Source: Channa striata (Eukaryota; Chordata; Actinopteri; Anabantiformes; Channidae). From it: DNA of 64,000 bases. Shown here piece after piece: positions 1 to 11,712 of the stretch; position 1 is the first letter of the stretch, and the number at the start of each line of letters is the position of its first letter. The stretch lies in the NCBI GenBank assembly GCA_033026295.1, contig CM065177.1, positions 4,519,400 through 4,583,399 of the forward strand. Reading direction: 5' to 3'. The translations under genes were made by a program, and so were the position numbers. Below the pieces are notes generated by a model. That model saw only the letters and a program-made list of their open reading frames with translations, did not search any database and was not told the DNA's origin.

Positions 1-124
1 CACTAGATTTGCTCACTCGCCTCCTTTTTGGCAACACTTGCAGATAATCTTTTCCAAGCAGCCAGCAACCAAGTTTGTGAGCTGGAAAAAACAAAGAAAG
101 CTAGCAATGAACAGAAAAAAATGT

Positions 125-133
125 TTATATATG

Positions 134-185
<52 letters not shown>

Positions 186-199
186 CACATATATATATA
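125..199. repeat. (GT)18 microsatellite with AT-rich flanks
   Basis: An uninterrupted GT run covers 141-176 (18 units). It is flanked on both sides by alternating AT/GT sequence that is itself near-repetitive (125-140 and 177-199). Reading frames across it encode only Thr-His or Val-Cys repeats and are not genes. Such tracts are usually polymorphic in length. Confidence 0.97.
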
Positions 200-2380
200 A
201 ATCTAGTTTCATTCACATAAAATTCAAATTTTTTGTAACTTTTTCAACACATTTCTTATAACACATTTCTGTTATATTAAATGTAAAACAAATTAAGACA
301 TGATTTGAATACAAACTAAACATACAACTTGATCGGTTGTTTGTCATGCCACATTTAAACATCTGTTACTTTAAGTTTAAGACATTTTAAAATACTATGT
401 TATATTATATACCATGTTGTAGCATATCACCAGTTTCATTGCTGCAGGTTTTCTCATTTGATGTGTTATCATTTACCAGAGAGATATGCAATAATCTGTT
501 TTCATCAATGCCTAATTAGGTTTACCAGAAATGTAAAATTAAAATGACATTTTTATGCCACTGTGTCCAAAGGAAAACATTTCATAATTTAGTTCTTTTA
601 AAAGGCAAATAATTTCATATTTGCAGTTTCACTAGTATTCTGAACAACAATAATGTTATAAACTGACTTAAATAAAAGAGGAACTATTTGTTAAAGTGAT
701 AAAGGCTCGTGCCATAGTCAACTTGAAGCACAAACAGTAGCGACAGAACAGCAGTGAAACCCTGACTGTATTTGTACGGAGAGGTGGCATTGTAATGAGC
801 CCAAATAAATCTAATTAGTTTTATTGTGAATGATCTTTGTGGAGGAGGCTTCCAGGCTGATAGTATAGAAGAAAATAAATAATGTACTTGAGAAGGCTAA
901 GTATTTACCCCAGACTGCAGCCTTGGCAGAACACCTCCAACACATAAATAGCCATCCATGCCTGCGAGGATGAGATATGCACTCGACTCAGAGAGAGAAC
1001 AGAGAAGTCAGCCTCCCAACTATACTCCTAACAATACCAATTAAACACTCATAAGTCCCAGCAATTCATTACCATGCATGATAATGCAGTCATGTTGTCT
1101 CAAGTGGCTAAAAAAGGTGGCAGTTACAAAGCAGTGAGGTCTTCCCCTTAAAATGAATGGTACTTATCGAGAAATAAAAGAGTCATTCCATGTGGTTTGT
1201 TTTTCCCCACCGCGGGATGGTTTCTGGAATAAACTGAAGGTACCATGGACAAGCAGGTGTCAGTGATGTCTTTGTAGGTGTTTGCTCAGAACTCTCTATC
1301 TGAAGCCTTTATATTTACTACACTGCTCCTTTCAGTAAAGCTACTGAATAGGAGATGCAGAGGAGCACGTGCAGGCACCTCTGTGCCACATGTTTACATG
1401 GTCGGCGTATGCAGGCCATGTGCCCAAGAGCTCCACCATCAAAGAGAAATGCCCCAGTATGTTATCAGCACAAGTGAATTATGCGCTTGTCACCTGCAAT
1501 TCTTCATCTAACCAGTTCACTGTGGCTGTTTCTTCATTTGCATTCATTCCATGCAATATTTAAAAAGGGGCCCCTGATAAAAGCAAAAGCATAAAATGCA
1601 CACGTATTTTCTGTAGATTACCTGTTTTAATTATGTATGTCAGCAATTTGTCACCAGCCTCATTGGGAGCTTTGGTAGATTTTCAAAGCTCAAGGCCTTC
1701 AAAAAGTATGGCTACTGCATAACCTGACACAGCAATTCTTTCAACACATTCTGCTACACATGTTGTCTGTCGCTCGCTAGTGATGGGATTTACATATGGC
1801 AGTTTTTGTGAACTAAAAATGTATATATCTCTGTAATAAATTATACAGATTTACAAATTGGAAAGATTGAAAAATTGCCTTTTAAATAAATTAGCACAGA
1901 AAAGCAATGACTGGAATTTACCACAAAGGAGCTGTTTACACGTTTGACTGCTAATCCTGTAGTTATGGAAGCCCAGGCTTTGAATTTCTGTGTTTAATAG
2001 AGTGTTACTTTTTCAGATAGAAAATGAGTTTTTTTTTGTGTTTTCCCAACTTCCCTGACACAGGTTGCCTGAATATTTTATATTGATCCATCTTTAGAAA
2101 TCTGGACGTGTATTTATCAAGCAGCCCAAAGCAGGAAATCATCTCTAAATGGCCAAAAATTCTCAGAGTAATGCATTTTTGATTCTACAGTACCTTTGTA
2201 GGTGTAAAGAGCAATTTATCAGCATTTCTAGCTTAAGAAATGATCACACGTCCATCAAGTGTAGGGGAGCTCCAGAGGGGTTTGGTTAGGAGCTGTCAGG
2301 AGATGGCATTGAGACGGAGACAGTTTCCAAGCAAGGGTAAAGTTTCTAGTACAAACACTAGCAGGTAGATTCCCTAACAG
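200..2380. other. Unannotated AT-rich non-coding stretch
   Basis: No coding signal, recognisable transposon or RNA gene is seen. Reading frames here are under 80 codons and resemble nothing known. The sequence is even and AT-rich, as expected of teleost intronic or intergenic DNA. Confidence 0.6.
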
Positions 2381-2389
2381 AGCCTGATG

Positions 2390-2470
2390 GGACCCTGAGT
2401 GGCCAAGGGTTTGGGTCGGGTTTGGACAAAAATTCAGAACTCATGTTTGGGTTAGGTCACAGTTAGGCAT
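2390..2470. mobile_element. GGGT-rich repeat fragment, left part of a possible interrupted hAT-like element
   Basis: A short G- and T-rich stretch carries repeated GGGTTTGG, GGGTCGGG and GGGTTAGG motifs, unlike the AT-rich surroundings. From memory it resembles the GGGTCGGG-type ends of non-autonomous hAT-like repeats in fish. Similar sequence reappears at 3,500-3,600, on the far side of a Tc1 remnant, which suggests one older element split by a younger insertion. Family assignment is uncertain. Confidence 0.35.
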
Positions 2471-2629
2471 AAATGTAAATATTTATAAGTAGAACATTTC
2501 ACTACACTAATCCATATTTATTTTTTATTCTAATTTAAGTGCTATGAAACACAAAAATGATTAGCCTAAGGTGGCTGTATTGTTTATGATTTTGCTAGTA
2601 TATCTAAGAATCCCTTTCAAAATGGCCAA

Positions 2630-3420
2630 TGTTCTTTTGTAGAAGCCGAATAAAAATTACAACACTGCCAAAGTTTTCAGTCCTCTTAATGAAATGTTCT
2701 CTTCTACTTTGTATGTCCTTACTTTGCCTTTATAACCTCCTCCAACCTCTAACACCCTCGGAGCGGCAATTGTATCCTTTCAGGTGTAATTTTAGCACAT
2801 TCTTCACAGTATTATTGTTCCAATTCTAGCAGATTGCTTGGTTGTCTGCCGTGTACAGCTTTCTTCAAATCTATGCACAGGTTTTTAATGATAGTTAAGT
2901 CTGGAGACTGGGAAGGTTGTGGTATAATCTTTACTTTATTCTTTTTACACCATTCCTCAGTTGACTAGGCTTCATGCTTTGAATCACTGTCGTGTTGACT
3001 GATGGTAGGAGTGATGGTAGGGGCTTTAAAACCTTCTGATACTGGGCTGCATTCGTTCTACCTTCTTTCTTCTATGCAGAGCTCCAGTGCCTGATGCAGA
3101 TGTACACCCCAAAAACATCAGCAGCTACATAATCATTTTCACAAACTCTTTTTTTCTTTACATGCTCTTTGGCGTAGTCATAAAGGTTTTGAAATTTTTT
3201 TAAACGCCTCTCAAGATTTAGGAAGGTTTAGCAATTTTTTTGTAAAGTCTTCGGAAAGCTACTTCTGAAAGTGCAAGACCGATTTAACACACCTAGTGCT
3301 GCACATCGAGTTTTAGTATCAGACATCTGAATTTACATACTGTAACTTGCTCTTCATACACTCCTTGACCATTTATGTTACTTCTAATGAGGATCATTTG
3401 TCCTGCATATATATTAAATA
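2630..3420 (-). mobile_element. Decayed Tc1/mariner-type transposon with broken transposase
   Basis: Conceptual minus-strand translation, allowing frameshifts and stops, shows Tc1 transposase landmarks in the right order. At about 3,075-3,125 is FWGCTSASGTGALH, like the family's VWGC-SASGTG block. At about 2,965-2,990 is HDSDSKHEA, corresponding to the DNDPKH segment with the second catalytic Asp. Next come STEEW-KKNKVK and PSQSPDL (2,890-2,960), then a LELEQ-like C-terminal segment (2,800-2,850). Several stops and frame changes make it inactive. The N-terminal DNA-binding part is poorly preserved and terminal inverted repeats were not resolved, so the ends are approximate. Confidence 0.78.
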
Positions 3421-3479
3421 TTACGTTAATGAAAAATCAAACCTTCTTTGTTTTATTCAATCTGCCAATATAAGGGCAT

Positions 3480-3600
3480 GCAAATATTTTGACGGTATGA
3501 ACTCTGCTGGGTCAGGCTTATAAATAAATTTATAAATATGCTGGTTGGGGTGGGCTCGGTCTAGTCAGACCTCCGGGCTCAGGGCAGGTTCAGACAGGAA
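3480..3600. mobile_element. GGGT/GGGCTC-rich repeat fragment, right part of a possible interrupted element
   Basis: This stretch contains GGGTCAGG, GGGGTGGGCTCGG and CCGGGCTCAGGGC, similar in style to 2,390-2,470. With that fragment it brackets the Tc1 remnant. The AT stretch before the G-rich part (TATAAATAAA-like) also has a counterpart on the left side near 2,470-2,490. This is consistent with an older repeat disrupted by the Tc1 copy. The family is not certain. Confidence 0.33.
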
Positions 3601-3829
3601 AGTGCTGCTTGATCCATGCTCTAATACACACTTAAATCTTTGCAGCACACGGCGACGAGCACCCGGACTCAAATATGTTATCCCAGCACTGACACTCGAA
3701 TGGTTGTGGAAGTAAACTGCATAGCACAGCGTAGCAGAGCAGAGCACCATGACAACTCGACAGCTATGTGACAAGCTTGGAAGGGTAGGGTAAACTCAAA
3801 GCAGCTTATAGCTCAACTACTCCTTCAAC

Positions 3830-5480
3830 AGATGCCCCAACTCAGCCATGACAACTCATCCAAAGCAACTTTTGGCAACAAGATAACCTAGCCCATAAAC
3901 CAAAATGCCAACGAAGAAACAGACACGACTAGAGTTCTTTTAAAGGAGAAATAATTGAGAGCACCACCTGCATTAAGCCAAAGGCACAAGCAGAGTTTCG
4001 AGGAAGGAGACAGTGAGACAGAGCAAAGGCCACCAAAGCCTGCAGAGAATGCAAAGTGGGCAAAAGGGCTTCAAATAAGCATTTATCAACCTACTGGGAC
4101 CAAACGTTGGCCTCTGAAGACTTATAAAGGGCCCAACTCTAACATATGTGTTGTCAGAGATGATGCTGATAAAAATTAGTGTAGGGTGACCAAACTCAAT
4201 TCATCCAAGTATTACAAAACTTAGCATCCTCTAGACTAGACTTACAATTCCCCTTTAAGTCCCATTTAGGAAACTCAAGAAATACCACAGCTTCCCCTTA
4301 AGACTAAATTGAGTCCTAGACATTATCAGGGAGCTAAAAGAACAGACACCTAGTGCTTCACAGTTTGATGTATCGCAGAGAGAGATCCTAGAAACTTAAA
4401 TAAGCATAAAGTGGCACAATAATTACCTTTTATTTAATGAATTTAGCCACATTAGTTACTAGTTACATACACAGTATATTAAGTTACTGATATGCCTTAT
4501 CTGTCTACTTCGTAGAATCCCAAATTCCTGATGCTCTTTCCCCCTAATATTTCTCTGCACATGCTCATAGTTTTTGGTACTTGTGTCTACATCTGCTCTT
4601 TTTTATGTTACCTTATTTTCTAGTGGTTAATGACTTCAAAGGAACTCACAGACTAAAATCGGACAATACAAGGGAGGCTCCCCTCATGGTTCCCATCAAC
4701 ACAACAGTACTTCCCCTCAAATGCCCAAGGGATGCTGCCCAAAAAAAGATCCAGACACCAAAGCAAAATGTCTTTGGATCTGCATACATGGAGACTCAAG
4801 ATAATTTTGCACACAACCAGTTAAGCAGGGCACTGATCCTCCTTTGAACCTTCGAGCCCCATCGCAATCAGGGAGCAGCAGGCTGGAATGTCTGTTCTGC
4901 ATCCTGTTATGGGCAGCGACCCCCCTTAGGGTAAACACCAGTTTGCTCTTAAAAGTCACCTGGAGTTATGTTACGAGTTAATAGCATGTTGTGTATTACT
5001 ATTAAACTGGCTTCTTACTTACTTTGTATGTTTTAGAGGTAAAACTAAATACTTTCTTGTTTTTATAGTTGAACATCTTGTGACAATATATAACCAATGA
5101 TCCTGTATAAAAACCCAAAAATGCATAGAGAAAAAAAAATGTGTAGCTCACATAAGACACCAGAGATTCATTCCTGCCCAAGACAACAAACCGACCTTTA
5201 AACTGTCTCCTAGAGGAATGAGAGTAAACTCTACTTTCTTTCCTAAAAACTAAACTTCCCTAAATTGACAAAGACTCTGTTTTCTTGTGATGTTTAAATT
5301 CACATCACAAGAAACACAGGACCCTGACTGTCTAACTACAAATAATCAACTCTGCCTTACAAGAGGAACACATTGTGATTCCTTATCAGGATCCAACTCA
5401 GGTTGAACCCATGAGATTTTGACGTGAATGACAAACCCTTTTTCTCAACACTACCTACTCTGATGTAAAATAGAGACATA
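3830..5480 (+). other. A-rich, strand-biased block of unknown origin
   Basis: The plus strand is noticeably rich in A and C and poor in G over about 1.6 kb, unlike the flanks. Two short plus-strand open stretches lie in it (3,955-4,179, 74 codons; 4,581-4,847, 88 codons). Neither matches a family I can name. Near 5,090-5,115 a CCAAT motif is followed about 15 bases later by TATAAAA, a spacing like an LTR-type promoter. The bias and promoter-like motifs would fit an old retroelement remnant, but no gag, pol or primer-binding site is recognisable, so this remains a guess. Confidence 0.3.
5281..5314. repeat. Perfect 13-bp inverted repeat (hairpin)
   Basis: The left arm TTTCTTGTGATGT (5,281-5,293) and right arm ACATCACAAGAAA (5,302-5,314) are exact reverse complements. 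They are separated by an 8-base AT-rich loop. The stem is too short for a microRNA precursor. It lies in the A-rich block and could be a transposon end, a protein-binding palindrome or chance. Confidence 0.9.
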
Positions 5481-5639
5481 AAACTGTAAACTGATACCAT
5501 GGAAGTCTCTATATTTTAGTAGAAGTCCAATATCTGTATGAAGCAATGTCACAAGTTTCATGAAACTTCAATAAAAAGTTCCTATGAGTTTTTTTTTTAT
5601 ATTTGAGTCTGTTTGTGTCCACTTGGCTTGTCACAATGA

Positions 5640-5935
5640 CCAAACAGGACGTCTTATGACTTTCTTTCAACAATGACTTTCTTCTTGCCCCTCTTCCATA
5701 AAGATCTCTGGATCTCTGCAGCTCTCCAGTTACCACGGGCCTCTTGGCATCTTCTCTGATCGCTGCTCTCCTTGCCCGGCCTGTCAGTTTAAGCGAGCGC
5801 ATGCCTTGGTCTGTTTGCAGTTTCGTCTTACTCTTTCCATTTTAGAATCATAGATTGTACAGTGCTCCGTGAGTTGCTAAACGCTCAGATTGAATTTTTT
5901 TTAATAACCTAACCCTGCTTTAAACATCTCCACAG
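5640..5935 (-). mobile_element. Tc1-like transposase fragment (N-terminal DNA-binding region)
   Basis: The minus-strand translation includes LTGRARRAAIREDAKRPVVT followed by ELQRS, characteristic of the helix-turn-helix region of fish Tc1-like transposases (family pattern L-T-x-R-x-R-R-x-I-x-R-E). Upstream, at about 5,840-5,930, a frameshifted KMERVRRNC and further helix-turn-helix remnants continue the match. The DDE catalytic domain is absent. The single open frame (97 codons, 5,509-5,802) is a decayed piece and not a functional gene. Confidence 0.72.
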
Positions 5936-8900
5936 CTGTCAGTGTCTTATTTTTGTGTGCAGTATGTCAGTGGTACCCTACTGCTTCTATTTCGTCACAA
6001 ATGTAGTGTGGCTCTTCCTTTCTGCCATCAGGCGTCACAAAGGTGTTGCCATATTTCATCCCCTATCCACAGCACTCAATCCAAGTTTTCGTGGGTTTTC
6101 TAAGTAACTTATGATTTGTCTGTGCTCAATTGTTATTTTTTTCATCTAAATAAAATTAGTTTATTTATTTATTTTAGAGTTTATTTTTATAAGATTTTAA
6201 ACAAGCCTTAATTCTTTTTTATTACATTTGGTTGCAGTTATTCAGACATCCAGCAAGTAGACACTCCTGGCCTGCTCAACACTGCCTAACATTTCAGCTT
6301 TAGTATGAGGATTAATCATTTTTCCTTTCACTATCCTTTCCATTATGTTTCCTGGATTGCACACCATAATCCATCCCTAACCCCTTATTCTGTGATCTGT
6401 ATATTGTTTTGACTATTTATCATCTGTATTTGTTTTAGTAGTGATTAGATTAATAAATATTTATATATAAATGCCGGGGGATGTGTTATTCATTCCTTTG
6501 GCGACAGTTAACAAAGATCACTTATCTGGAGAAGAGCACACATCTGATATGCGACTGATTAATTCATTTCTTCTGGTTAATCAGTGATTAACTGGTTGTA
6601 ACAGAATAATCATCTCTTATAACTTATCTCCTGCCTCATAACAAGGATAAATAAACAACTGATATTGTCGATGTTTGCTACTATATTCGCATGATCCAGT
6701 GCAAGGCCTGTTATCAGTAGTAATACTGATATTTGATATGACTCAAATGTTGTCATGTTCTTCAAAAATACAATGACACATAGTTTATGGTCATGCTGGC
6801 CAGGACCGAGCTTATACACACTAGACACATGGAAAGGCTGATGTTTTATTACAGTTTGGAGTAAACAATCGACAAATGAAAGATACCTATCTGATTATTT
6901 CCCTACTTATATTTAGAACATTTGTGCAAACTTTTCTTTAAGCATCCAACAATGTGCCTCAAGCAAATGTCTCTTGCAATGTCTAAATCTGGGGTCTGCT
7001 TTAGGCACTTGACTTTATTGTTCTGGCTCTGTAGATTCTGTTCTTACTGTTTGACATGATTTTTGAGTTGGTGGTAAAAAGGTTAAAGGAATGTGAGTTG
7101 GTTTTGAGCACCAGTCTGTTGTTAAATTTGCAAAGTATGGTTGTCTGGTCCATATCAAACTTTTAATTCTTGAAAATGTCTGTGCAAAAGAAGTAGGCCC
7201 TATTTACGATACAAGACCTGCATTTGGTTTTGGCTGATCCTAGACATCTTAGCCCATTCTATTCACCCCACCCCATATTTGTGCTATAAAAGCCTATAAA
7301 AGCCTATACTATATAGCCATAAATATTGTGATTTGCAACAAAACATAATCTGTTGAAATTACATGATGGTTTTACTAAATTTATATCCCAAAGTCATAAT
7401 TCTTTTTTATAAAACCAACTGATTTCATTGTTTTGGTGGATCCTGGGGACATACTGCAAATTTAAAAAAGATTTTATGGGCAAAAAAACATTGTCTTATA
7501 CTTTAAACATGTAAGTAAAGTGAAAAAGTGAAGTGAGGCCTCCTTATCTATATGGGTAAGCTGTGAGTCACATCAGGTGACACAGGTTCTTAATCATGCA
7601 CAGAGCTGTAGGAATACAAATCTACCCCTAAATGAACAGTACATATCACCCTGTGGATGTGGCTTTTTGAAATATTTTTGACCGCTACTAGGCGAATAGG
7701 GGGACTCTTGGAATTCTACAGCAAATTAAAGGTCATCTGCTGTGAATATGTCTAGAAGCATGCTCTTGTGATAAGGACAAAGGTGTAAGCACTGATGCAA
7801 AACTGATTTAGCATTCAGTCCACATGTTGTGTCTATTTATAGTTACAATCTCTATCAAATTTTGATAGCTATGAGCACTAATTGTGAGAAATTGTATTTT
7901 TCATCCCATTAGTTGATCTCTTAGAGGCAAATACGCATTCATCAGAAAATTAGATAACAGAGGCTTTTAATATTTGAGATGTATAAACATATCTATTCCT
8001 GAATGTAAAAAAAAAAGTTAACCCACCAATAGGTTAACACAGGCATCCATTCCTAAGAGTAAACACAAAAATAATTCACTGAAAAAAAAACCACAATAAT
8101 CGCTAAACATCTGACTGCTTCCAGTCTTTTAGGTAATTTGAACTTTTAAAATGCCACCAGATTCAGACAAGAAATGCAGTAAAGTACAACAGACAGAGAA
8201 AGAAAACACACACAGAGCTGCACAGAGAGCCCAACATAGACCGGTGGCTGTGATTTGCCTCGAGTCAGAGGAAGTCTTAAGTCACAGTGTGAAAGCAATA
8301 ACGTAATGAGGCTGATGGAAGCTTTTTCCGCATCAGCTCACTTTCTCGTTTCCCTATGTCATTGGGGTCACTTATTCTCATTTGTGATTTACTTACAAGA
8401 TCAATCTGACCTATCCATGAGACAGTCAAAGATATTTCCTCCAAATGTCAATGAGGAACAGATGGGTATGAATACAAATGCTCCTGTATTTACTTTTGAC
8501 AATTCATGTTTAAGGCGCTATGGTTTACTGACATACATGTAGAACTTTAATATACCTGTAGATACCTCCAATATTACTTCAAATGATTTTCAACTCCTAA
8601 CAATGTTGTCGTGAGAAATTATAGATCAGTTCAACAGCATGATTATAAAAAATGTAACCCTTTGTTATTCATTCACATGCAATATCACTTTTGTCACCTG
8701 TAATTAATTGATTTTATTACTTTGATTAGATTTGTTGGCCATTTCCAACCAGTGGAATTCAAAGTGTATGCAAAAGTGCTAAAAAACTATGATTGAAACG
8801 ACATGCAACATGTATGTCCTCAGAGTTCATTCCTTCTGAAATCAACGAAAAATGTATGTTCCCCATCATGGTATTTATGACATGACGAGACGATAGTTTC

Positions 8901-11020
8901 TGGCTATTATTAGGAAACATGATTCTGTTTACCATCCATGTTCCTCCACTGACAGAGAACAACAAAAGAATCTATATTCATTGTGTCACATAGTTCATAA
9001 AAGCTCTACTAGATCAATGGGAAATACAGTAACATTTCAAGGGTTTGACAACAATCCAAGCTATATTCAAACATCTTGAAACAAATGAAATTAGTTTATA
9101 GCTTTACAGAGATGTATGCATTACTTAAAATTATATTACTGGAAGGTGACAACACGTCTTGTGTTTTTAACTTAAACTACTAAATCCTCTGTCTGTGATT
9201 AGAAGAGTGCTCGCTCTGACATTTTCCTTTTACTGTATGTTTAACAGTCCATGTTCAACTACACGCAATATTGTTTATCAAATATAGGAGAGGGGATGCA
9301 CACTTGATAAATGGCTGACTGACTGAGCTATTGTTTTTTTTATGGCACACACTTCTGCAGCCTTCGACTATGTCAGCACTACCCTTGACAATTCAGTTTA
9401 CCATCCAGCATATTCCACCTCAGACTATATTTGCAACTGACCTTTTAAAGCCCTACCAGTGAGACTTAAGCTTTGAATTGCATAAACAGCTTGCGTGAAG
9501 AAATCAATAATCTCATCCTATGTGTTTTTTCAAACTTCATTAGAGCATATCACCACAAACATATCACAACTGAGGGAAGAGGAGAGGAGTACGGTCAGAT
9601 TCCACTAAATGCTAATCTCACAAAGACACCTTAAGACACAACTGTAGGAAGTATTTTGCAGAAAAGCCATTTCCATTCTAATCTGTAATGTGGCATCCGA
9701 GGAGCAAGCAATAAGTCGGTTCATTTATCACACTGAAAGTTTTCATTACCACTAGCACCTCGTATCGTTCACTTTTTTGTCAAAATTTATTTACTCTTGG
9801 CTCATTTGGCTTTTAAAGAAACAGGTCCAACTGGTGCAAACACTCTATACAGACATCCACAACAGAATTTTGGTTTTAACTAAAGTTTATGTACTTATGT
9901 TTTATGTTATTAAACCTGAATCTTTTGACCTCTGCACACCATACCATTAGATACCATCTCTCAAAGATGCTACTTGGTGACAAGTAGTGTTGTTTAAGGT
10001 TCTTGAAGACATTTTACCTCAAGTTAGTCCAGTTGCCTGTCTGGCTAAACCATACACGGAGTGAAAAGACACTTAAAGTAAAATTTAATTTGGCTTCCAC
10101 ATAATGTATGCAGATTACATTTGGGGATTGAACAAATACATGTTTCTATTACATTTACACAATATCATGTCAACAAGGAGGCAGCGTTGCAATTAGTAAC
10201 CCACCACTGACTAAAGATGCAGAGTAAAACCAAAGTGTAAATCAAGAATATATGATCCCGACATGAATACATTTTTACACTCAGTTGCAAAATAAATCTT
10301 GTCTGCTAGGCAGCCCACTACTTTTTTGTTTGTTAACTTGTCCTTTCTGTTTCTATCTTGCCTCCAAAATGGTGCTAACCATCAGCTTATTGCATGTGCA
10401 GCTCTGCATAACGTGTTGCTGACATTTGGGAGGTGATAATGAACTATGTGGATTCCAAAATGGATTCATGGATTCATGTGTGACCTAAAAGGCAAGTGTC
10501 CAACATCTAGTCCAAACACCCCACAATATGGATCTATCAATTAAAATAACACAACACATTCCTACAATTTTAATGCCTGATCTATTGGAATTGGAATTTC
10601 TGTTCAAAAACGAGTTTCCAGTTTATTCTCTGTAGATCGTGTCAATCTAGGGATGCAGGCTCTGTAGCATGGATATGAATTGGTCTTGATACTAATCTCA
10701 TTAGGTAGATTGTGTTATTACAAATTTTATGGCCGTAACTACTAATGAGTTTAAAAACTGAGCCCTCTGGGATGCAAACTTGTCACCTTTCAGTTTCCAT
10801 ATCCAAATCGCCTATGTGAATTATGCATTTCTTCAAAAAACATTAAGGGGTGATAAGGGCATCTGATCAATGGGTCTTATTTACACATTAAATAACTTCA
10901 AAAATTCATATTAGATCAAGGGTGATCTGTATGGATCGATCTCTACGGCTTGGCATGAAAGTGATCTGTGGACGACAAAGCCACAATGTGCAACTTCATG
11001 GTGGCGGCAGTGTAAGAATC
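5936..11020. other. Unannotated AT-rich stretch
   Basis: No genes or recognisable transposons are seen. Small features are a (TTTA)n-like run at 6,161-6,176, a TATAAAAGCC tandem at 7,284-7,307 and an A10 run near 8,007. The segments at 6,470-6,600 and 8,240-8,430 look more complex and repeat-poor than their neighbours and could be regulatory, but nothing specific is recognised. Reading frames of 68-95 codons appear spurious. Confidence 0.55.
7284..7307. repeat. Short tandem of TATAAAAGCC
   Basis: About two and a half copies of a 10-base unit lie head to tail. The unit contains TATAAAA, but no initiation context or downstream gene is visible, so it is listed only as a repeat. Confidence 0.85.
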
Positions 11021-11029
11021 AAAATCAAT

Positions 11030-11152
11030 CCACCCTCCGCCCAGCCCTCCCTCTCTACACTCAATAACGATCTGCACAACTCTTCAGGTATGTGTTGTTA
11101 TCATATTGAAATAAATAGGAATGTTACAAAAGTTATTACCCTCATGATGTAA
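11030..11152 (+). repeat. Dispersed repeat, copy A
   Basis: Shares an alignable segment of about 70-100 bases with 15,170-15,275. Shared blocks are a C/T-rich stretch, an ATCTNCACA motif, CTTCAGGTA, AATAAATA and AATGTTACAAAAGTTA in the same order and orientation. It is probably part of an old non-autonomous mobile element whose family I cannot name. Confidence 0.5.
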
Positions 11153-11225
11153 CAATATCTAAACATTGATGTTCATGACACTTCAGTTCAGAGTGAGAGT
11201 TCTCATAGGAGGAACGCGGTGAGTG

Positions 11226-11712
11226 TGTTTACATGGACTTAAGTAATCAGGTTACAGTCGGCTTTCTCGGGAAAGCTCATTGCTTGTGTCATGTATTCGG
11301 GAAAGCTGGTTTCCCAAATTGGGCTATGGGATCTCCAAGAAGATTGCTGTCGGAGAACGCTGAGCAAGTAAACATGTGCATAACCAAAAGACTGCGGAGT
11401 CAAACTGCATGCAACTGAGTGACAGAATTAATGAACAGAGACATTATTAACAAATTAAATGGGGCAATGCCGCCTCATTTTAAAAAAAAAGCCCGCTTGG
11501 ACAGACATGTTAATTTACACAAATGTCACTTGAACAGACAGACATCAGCTGCACTGTTCCTCTGCTGCCCACATAGGCAGATGCAGAGAGAGAGTAAAGT
11601 CAGAAAGCAGCGATTTCCATCATTATACAGTTGGAATCTGTGCGCCAGGCTTCTAAAATAAGTCAGAGGTGGAGGAGAAATCCGGTTACTCGGCAAGGAG
11701 GTCTACATGCAT
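11226..11712. mobile_element. Non-autonomous DNA transposon-like element (MITE-like, about 0.49 kb)
   Basis: The left end reads GTTTACATGGACTTAAGTAA followed by a GGTTAC motif. The right end contains ATCCGGTTACTCGG and ends in TCTACATGCAT. Read inverted, this gives a similar ATGTA-GAC...GAGTAACCGGAT terminus, that is, imperfect terminal inverted repeats. Overall it resembles a repeat I recall as widespread in teleosts. Two short reading frames inside (61 and 80 codons) have no transposase features, so it would depend on another element's enzyme. No target-site duplication was resolved. Confidence 0.6.

Noticed and set aside
3..261. Several overlapping short frames on both strands
   Set aside because: All run through the GT microsatellite and encode dipeptide repeats.
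5281..5314. microRNA precursor
   Set aside because: The stem is only 13 bp with an 8-base loop, too short for a pre-miRNA.
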